NCBI RefSeq assembly: GCF_019279795.1
Contig: NC_056750.1
Span: 700,780,475-700,844,474, forward strand
Direction of reading: 5' to 3'
Source: Protopterus annectens
Taxonomy: Eukaryota; Chordata; Ceratodontiformes; Protopteridae
DNA: 64,000 nt
Shown here: positions 58,320-64,000 of the stretch, in pieces
Numbering within the stretch: position 1 is the first letter of the stretch
Layout of the letters: each line of letters opens with the position of its first letter
Program-made: the position numbers and the translations under genes
Notes under the pieces: model-generated
Database searches by the model: none
Told to the model about the DNA's origin: nothing
The model's input: the letters and a program-made list of their open reading frames with translations, nothing else

Positions 58320-61300
58320 ACTACACTGTAAAAACTGGGGTAGAAATAGCTGCTTTAAGCTGGGGATCTGGGGCCACAGGGGTTCTAGATGGTCTGAGGT
58401 GCATTTTACAGTTTTTAAAAATGTAAGCTATGTACTTACCATAACAATAGAGCTGTGTTGTTTCATTTTCTTCTGTTTCAATCTTTGGGTTGTAAGATCT
58501 GATCGGATGCAACCCTGGTCCCTTCTTCCCAAGCTGTGGATCCGAGGATCTGACATCTCCCCTACCCATAATCCTCTCCTTTACACTAAATTACCTCAGA
58601 TTCAGTTTACTAACTTGTACCTAAAAACAGATTTTCTCCTGTAACTGAATAACTTTTAGGTGTCATAGTTAGGGAACATGCTTATACCACAGTAAGGTAC
58701 AAAAGGAAACTTTAAGAGACAGCTAAGGTCTGCCCATTTACCAGAAACTGTTAGTGACAATACTGGAAGGGGGAAGGATGGAGGGATGCTGAACCAGATG
58801 AAAATGAGACAACACAGATTTATCATTATGGAAAGTACATCATTTTGTATCTGATGTATATTTTTGATCAATTCAACCTTTGTCACAGATCCCCAAGCTT
58901 CAAAAAGCACTTGTGTGGCATCAAGGAAGGACATTACTGAGAATACTGGAACCAAAGGAGGAATGTGCTCATCCAATTTGTAATGAGACACAAAAGTGTG
59001 AACCGTGGACTATGCTGCTGCATGAACGCTGTAGAAGTATCTATTGCTCTTGTGGAATGGCCTTTTGGTTTCATATGTAGGAGTAAATGACAGTCGTTAT
59101 AAACAAAAGAAATGCAGTCCAACAGCCATTTGGAAATTGTAACTTTTAATATGCTTTTTCCAATTTATCTTTAGAGAAGGATGCAAACAGTTGATCTGGC
59201 ATTATGATAGCCTTGTTTTCATGTAAATAGAATCTGAGATGTCTGTCTGTAAACATCTAGCATGTGTATGATATATTCTCCTTTGTTTGGGAACCTGGGA
59301 AAATAGACTGGCAAATCAACTGACTGATTCAGTCTTACTTCAGATGTCACCTTTGGTAGGAAGCTACTCCGTCTTTATGAAAAATGAGGTATAGTGGTTT
59401 ACAGGATACTGCTTGTAATTCAGAAGTCTGCTTAGTGGAAGTAATTGTAACAAGAAAAATGGTCTTCCATGAGAGATACTTGAAATCTACCGGAGCTGCG
59501 GGTTTGAAGGGTTTTTGGGTCAAGGCTTGAAATATAATATTGATCCCTGTCTTGGGTTCTGAGTAAGAAAGCATTGATGTGGGTGTGTTATTTTTTATGT
59601 CTATTGATGCTTATATTTTTATACACAGCTAGCTTAAAGTACTGCACAGTATCATATATATATTTCACATATTAGCTAAGAAGAACAACTTGTCTTTTTT
59701 GGAATTCATTAGAGTATAGCAAAAGGATGGCAAATGTTTTTGTAGTCATTTAGCCTTGAGAGAAAGTTAGGTATTGTGTAAGAGATAAGTCTGCTGAAAA
59801 GTAGTACATTAACCTATCAAAACCAAAGCACCCCTGTTTGCATAATGTTTTGTCTGGTTACTCCTCACAGTCTTGGAAGTGTGTGTTTCCATGCAGTCAA
59901 AAGCTGAGAAAGCTTTGAACTTTGTATGAAAAAATCCTTTCTTTTATTTAAATTTAAGATATAAAAGGAATTGCATCTGAGTATACAGTTGAATCTCTCT
60001 CTATGTTGTGAGATTCCAGTATCAGTACTTTATAATAAAATGTGTTTGCATCCGGAATCTTTGACTGTCCATGTTTGGATTTAAGTAGCTGCATTATATT
60101 GTGTCTGCTAACAAATTAATCTTTACAGCACCCTTAAGGAAGACTTTGGAGATTTTTAGAGAAGGTATAGAGGTGTCATTATGCCCTAAGTGAAAATTTG
60201 AAGTGGCAGTCATCTGTACCTTGATAGTGGAGAAACTGGACCCTTTCAGAAAAAAAGTTATGATAGGAAATCTAAAATCCATGGTAGACGAGCAGAAAAG
60301 GTCTCTAATCCTTTTGAGGAAGCCCAGATAGAAAAATGTTTCCATTTGCTTTGATATTTTTGTTTTGCTAGACTGTTTTTGAGAGGCAGAAATAATGTGG
60401 AGCACTAAAGATAATAGCCTAGCATCTCTGGCTGTTGGTAGAGTTGGAAGAACCATGCAGTCAGCTTTAGGGCTTTTAGATCCAATAGAGGCAATCCAGA
60501 TGGGTGACTCAGGAGATCTGGATTGGGATTCAGCACCCAAGGCAATGTATTATGTGAGGGCAAAAGAAGGGTAACCAAACCTGATGGGGCCAAAATGGAG
60601 CAACGCATATCATTCTGGTCTTTCACCTTCTGGCTTTCTAAATGAATTTTGTTAAAAGTGGTATTGGAAGAAGCATAAAGGAGACCTGAAGGCCAATTGT
60701 GAACTATAGCATCCCTTGGTAACTGTCCCTATGGAGGGATCAGTGCATAGAACTGATGTATTGCTGATCAGGTATGAGTCAGAAATTGCAGCAAGGTTGG
60801 TCCCAGCAGCTGAATTTTTTTGTTGCCACTGTCTGGTTGAGGGACCACAGTGTTGCAGTAGAATCAACCTGCTCAACTTGTCCACTAGCACATTTGACAC
60901 CCCCGGGATGTGCATTGCTATCAGAAAACAATGGGAAGATGTCAACCATTATCCCACTCTCATGGCTTCCCAGCAAAGTGGATATGATCATGTTCTTCCT
61001 TGTTTGTTGATGTGGCAGAATAATGCCATTTTGTCCATCTGGATAGATATCACACCCTTGGAGAGGAAGTCCTGAAAAGCCTGCAGTGCTAGGAGGGCTT
61101 TTCTCCTCTCCAAGATATTGATGTGAAAGTTGGCCTCCAGGGGTAGCCAAGCACCATGAACCATCTTCCCTTTGAAATGCCCTCCCCACCCCAAAAGGGA
61201 AGCATCTGTTGTTACTGTGGCCCGGGGGTTTGGTGGACCAAAGGTTCTTCCTTCTGGTACTGATGTAGAGGTTACCACCATTTGATATGATTTCTGCAAA

Positions 61301-62750
61301 CTTGAGATGAATCTTGGTATACAGGTGGCGTATACTCTGTAACCATTGGACTAAAAGAGCTCACTGTAATACTCTCATGTGATATCTCACCAGCAGAACT
61401 AGTGTAATAGTTAGACCAACCAAACTTAACAAATGAAGAATCGACCTTGCTTGAGGAAGAAGCTGCTGAATTACCTGAGAGGTTACGGGACAAAGGGATA
61501 GCACTCTGGTGACTGGAAGCCTGGCAATTTGAAGGACCGTGTAGATGTGACATCCTGTAAACTCTGTTTGCTGCATGTGAGAAAGTTGTCTTTTCAGTTG
61601 ATGGACTGCGATCCCCAGTAATTGTATAAGCTGGAGTAATAGATTCTGGTGTTGTCCCAGTAGAACCCTGGAAGCAGCAGTAAGGAACCAATCTTCTAGG
61701 TTGGAGATCCCTTGGAATCGAAGATGACTAGATACCACTGCCATAACTTTTGTGAACACCCAGAAGGCTATGGTGAGACTGAAGGGTAGTGCTCTGAATT
61801 GAAAATGATTGGCTCCCAGCCAGAAATGCAGAAATCTCCTGGATTGTCTTTGTATCTTTATGTGATAGTAGGTGTTCCAGAAATCTATAGAACACATCTA
61901 ATTATCCTTCCTAAGGAGAGATAATATTCACTGTACCATGACCATCTGGAACTTTGCCTGTCTCATGACTTGATTGAGATGAGTCCAAAATTGGCCTGAG
62001 GTCCCCAGTCTCAGTTTTGGAACTAAAAAGAACCTGGAATTGACTCTGGATCTTGATAAGATCACTAGTCTTGGGGGGGTCTGTTGGATGACTCTTTTTT
62101 TTCTAGCAACTCTGAGACCTCTGTTGGTGCAGATTCCAACTGACTGGGTGGAACTTTAATTTCTTTTTTGGAGGGTAAGAAAAAGGAATGGTATAGCCTC
62201 TGGTAATTAGGTAATTATCCTTAACACCCAGAAATCTGATGAAATGTCTTGCCAGGCTTGTGGGTGTTAGGAAACTGCCCCCAACTATCTCCAGAATGCA
62301 GCAGTCAGATAACCCTCAGGAGTAGGGATAGGGTTTCACAGTGAAAGGACCATGAAACTCTTGGTTATGCAGTTCACCTCTGCTCCTGGGGTGACATCCA
62401 TTCAAGTTACCTCCCCCTCTGCCTGGGGGGGGGGTCGGTCTGTCTCCAGGAGTGTCCTGGTGATAACCCTTGGATTTTCTGAACCACATCTTTTTACCAC
62501 CCCTTTGCCTTCTGCAGGGTGGATTCATGTATTTCAGTGGCAGATAGGGTCTTACCATCCTATTTGCTCCTAGTGAGGGTTTCTTTAACTTATGGTCCAA
62601 AAATGAGTGGAACCATCAAAAGGAGTATTAATGAAGGACAATTTAAAGCTTTCTGCAAAATTGCAGAGATTCAATTAGGTATGCTGAGTCATAATAATGC
62701 TCGTGCCGTCTGCTCTAGCTGGTAGATAAAGCGAACCAAGTCAAAAGATA
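58320..62750 (-). mobile_element. DIRS-like retroelement relic, copy 2 (gag-like, RT, RNase H, tyrosine recombinase)
   Basis: Minus-strand copy of the family at 1-2347, and the longer of the two. Parts in order: gag-like region (about 62750-62100), RT (about 62050-61300; FQFRALPF), RNase H (about 61260-60700; TTDASLLGWGGHF), a recombinase N-terminal domain (about 60420-60095), and the recombinase core in the 59575-58900 region (YLSWKTIFLV; the catalytic-type HSTRA). Non-coding 3' sequence follows to about 58320. About 0.5 kb of unlike DNA separates the two recombinase parts and may be a later insertion. Many breaks; old. It lies in the intron upstream of exon 57581-57705. Confidence 0.78.
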
Positions 62751-64000
62751 AATGAATATAAGGGAAAGCATTTCATCTGCATATATTAGGCCACCAGGAT
62801 CAAGGAATACAAGAGTGAAGCCACTGAATCACAAGGAAAAGATGAAGGTTGCTGTTTAGAAGTAGGAAGGCATGAGATAGGTCTCATGTGGACAAAGTTA
62901 TCATTTAAACCTCACAAATAAAAATGAGTGTGGAAGATGAGGATCAAACGGAGATAGCGGCGCTGGGCAGGGCTGTCACAGAAATACATGCATTTTTGTG
63001 GATCTTGGTGAGGGGCTGAAAAGTGATGGGAAACAACAAATGTTTTGTAGAATGGCTTATTACACTTGAGTCTCACAGAGATTCTACCTGTGCATTTTAC
63101 AAGGTCAGAAATTTAAGAGTCGTTCAAACAGCCTATGGATATACAAACACTTGAAGATGTCAGCAGATTAAGATGTGTTTTGCCGAGGGCAGACAAATAC
63201 TGCAGCTGTCTCCCACAGTCATGGTCCTCCTTTACTCTTGTTCCATTTTTTCCTACCCCAAGCAAAACATGCTTCAAGGCAGTCCTTATCATTACATGCT
63301 GCTGACCCTGAGAGGCATGGTTATATCTAGTATAATCGAGAGGTTCCTCATCCAGCCAACATACTTGTTTCTTTCTTTTCCCTTTCTGTTTCCTCAACAG
63401 CCCCAGCTGTCTCATTTATTCCATGCATAATGTGATGAGTTTGAATCATAACCCACCCACTCTCCTTGCTGTAATAGATAAATGCCCACATTTTCAAGTC
63501 CCTGCTCATATACTAGCTCCTCCATATGCTCACCATGTTGGCAACTCTGCATGGTATGGCATCACTAAGTGTAATATTACTTTGAATATTACCTATATTA
63601 CTGCATAGAGTACCCAATATTGTATCTTAACAAGTGTCTTGTAAATGGAAGAAAGGCCCTACAATCTGTGGAATGGAAACGATTCCTTTATTTGTGATAC
63701 GCCCATTAAGATCTTACTGGCTCTACCCAATACATTTCCATATTACACAGCAGGATTCGGTTTGGGATTGGGTATAACCCTCTTGCCCTTTTTTGTCCTG
63801 CCATGCTTAAGGTCACCCTATTAAAACTTTGTTTTACATGCCTCCTCCAAAATGCAATGTTGTGCACTTTTTAAACATCAGGTCCCAGCCTCCATTTTTA
63901 TACTCAAATGTTAGCCTTTGCAGTATTTCTGAAGACCAGCCTCAGCATCCTTGACTACAGCAGGGCATAGTTATGTGTCATGGAGGCATTGCTGGTTGAG
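62751..64000. other. Right edge, no gene recognised
   Basis: No myosin exon, LINE or SINE motif identified. If the myosin gene continues to the right, this is intron. Confidence 0.4.

Noticed and set aside
60716-61075. Plus-strand open frame of 119 codons
   Set aside because: Antisense shadow of the DIRS-like RNase H region.

Overview
The window looks like intron and intergenic DNA from a large, repeat-rich vertebrate genome. It holds one host gene, the 3' part of a sarcomeric (cardiac/slow-type) myosin heavy chain gene on the minus strand, with mammalian-style exon sizes but introns up to 16.8 kb. The mix of CR1-, L1-, L2- and RTE-like LINEs, GIY-YIG Penelope-like elements (PLEs), DIRS-like elements and tRNA-headed SINEs fits a lungfish best, with a caecilian or salamander next. 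That placement is inference, because no species marker was seen.

Layout. 1-2.35 kb: relic of a DIRS-like element (+). 3-7 kb: minisatellites and short dispersed repeats. 8.4-10.5 kb: CR1-like LINE (-) carrying a 341-bp L1 tail flanked by a 14-bp target duplication. 11.1-15.5 kb: L1-like LINE (+) split by a CR1-like LINE. 16.3 kb: SINE with a CR1-type tail. 17-20.1 kb: two RTE-like copies meeting tail to tail, each with a tRNA-like head at its outer end. 20.7-30.1 kb: a CR1-like LINE (+) split by two PLEs, one of which carries a third PLE; all three have exact target duplications, and together they carry six hammerhead ribozyme motifs in three inverted pairs. 31-33.3 kb: a second DIRS-like lineage. 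33.84-57.7 kb: myosin exons (-), whose introns hold Tigger-like elements, SINEs, CR1-like LINEs, foldback elements, an L2-like relic and an RTE-like LINE. 58.3-62.75 kb: a longer copy (-) of the DIRS-like family seen at the left edge.

How it fits together. The eight myosin exons splice in frame to the last 430 residues of the coiled-coil rod and stop in a short terminal exon followed by a polyadenylation signal. Everything else is mobile DNA. The nesting gives an order of events: CR1-like LINE first, then PLEs A and B, then PLE C inside B; likewise L1-like first, then CR1-like. No intact mobile-element reading frame was found. The observations most worth following up are the nested hammerhead-bearing PLE stack, the tRNA-headed inverted RTE-like pair that keeps 5' ends and lacks 3' ends, and a 276-bp myosin exon that appears to be two mammalian exons joined.
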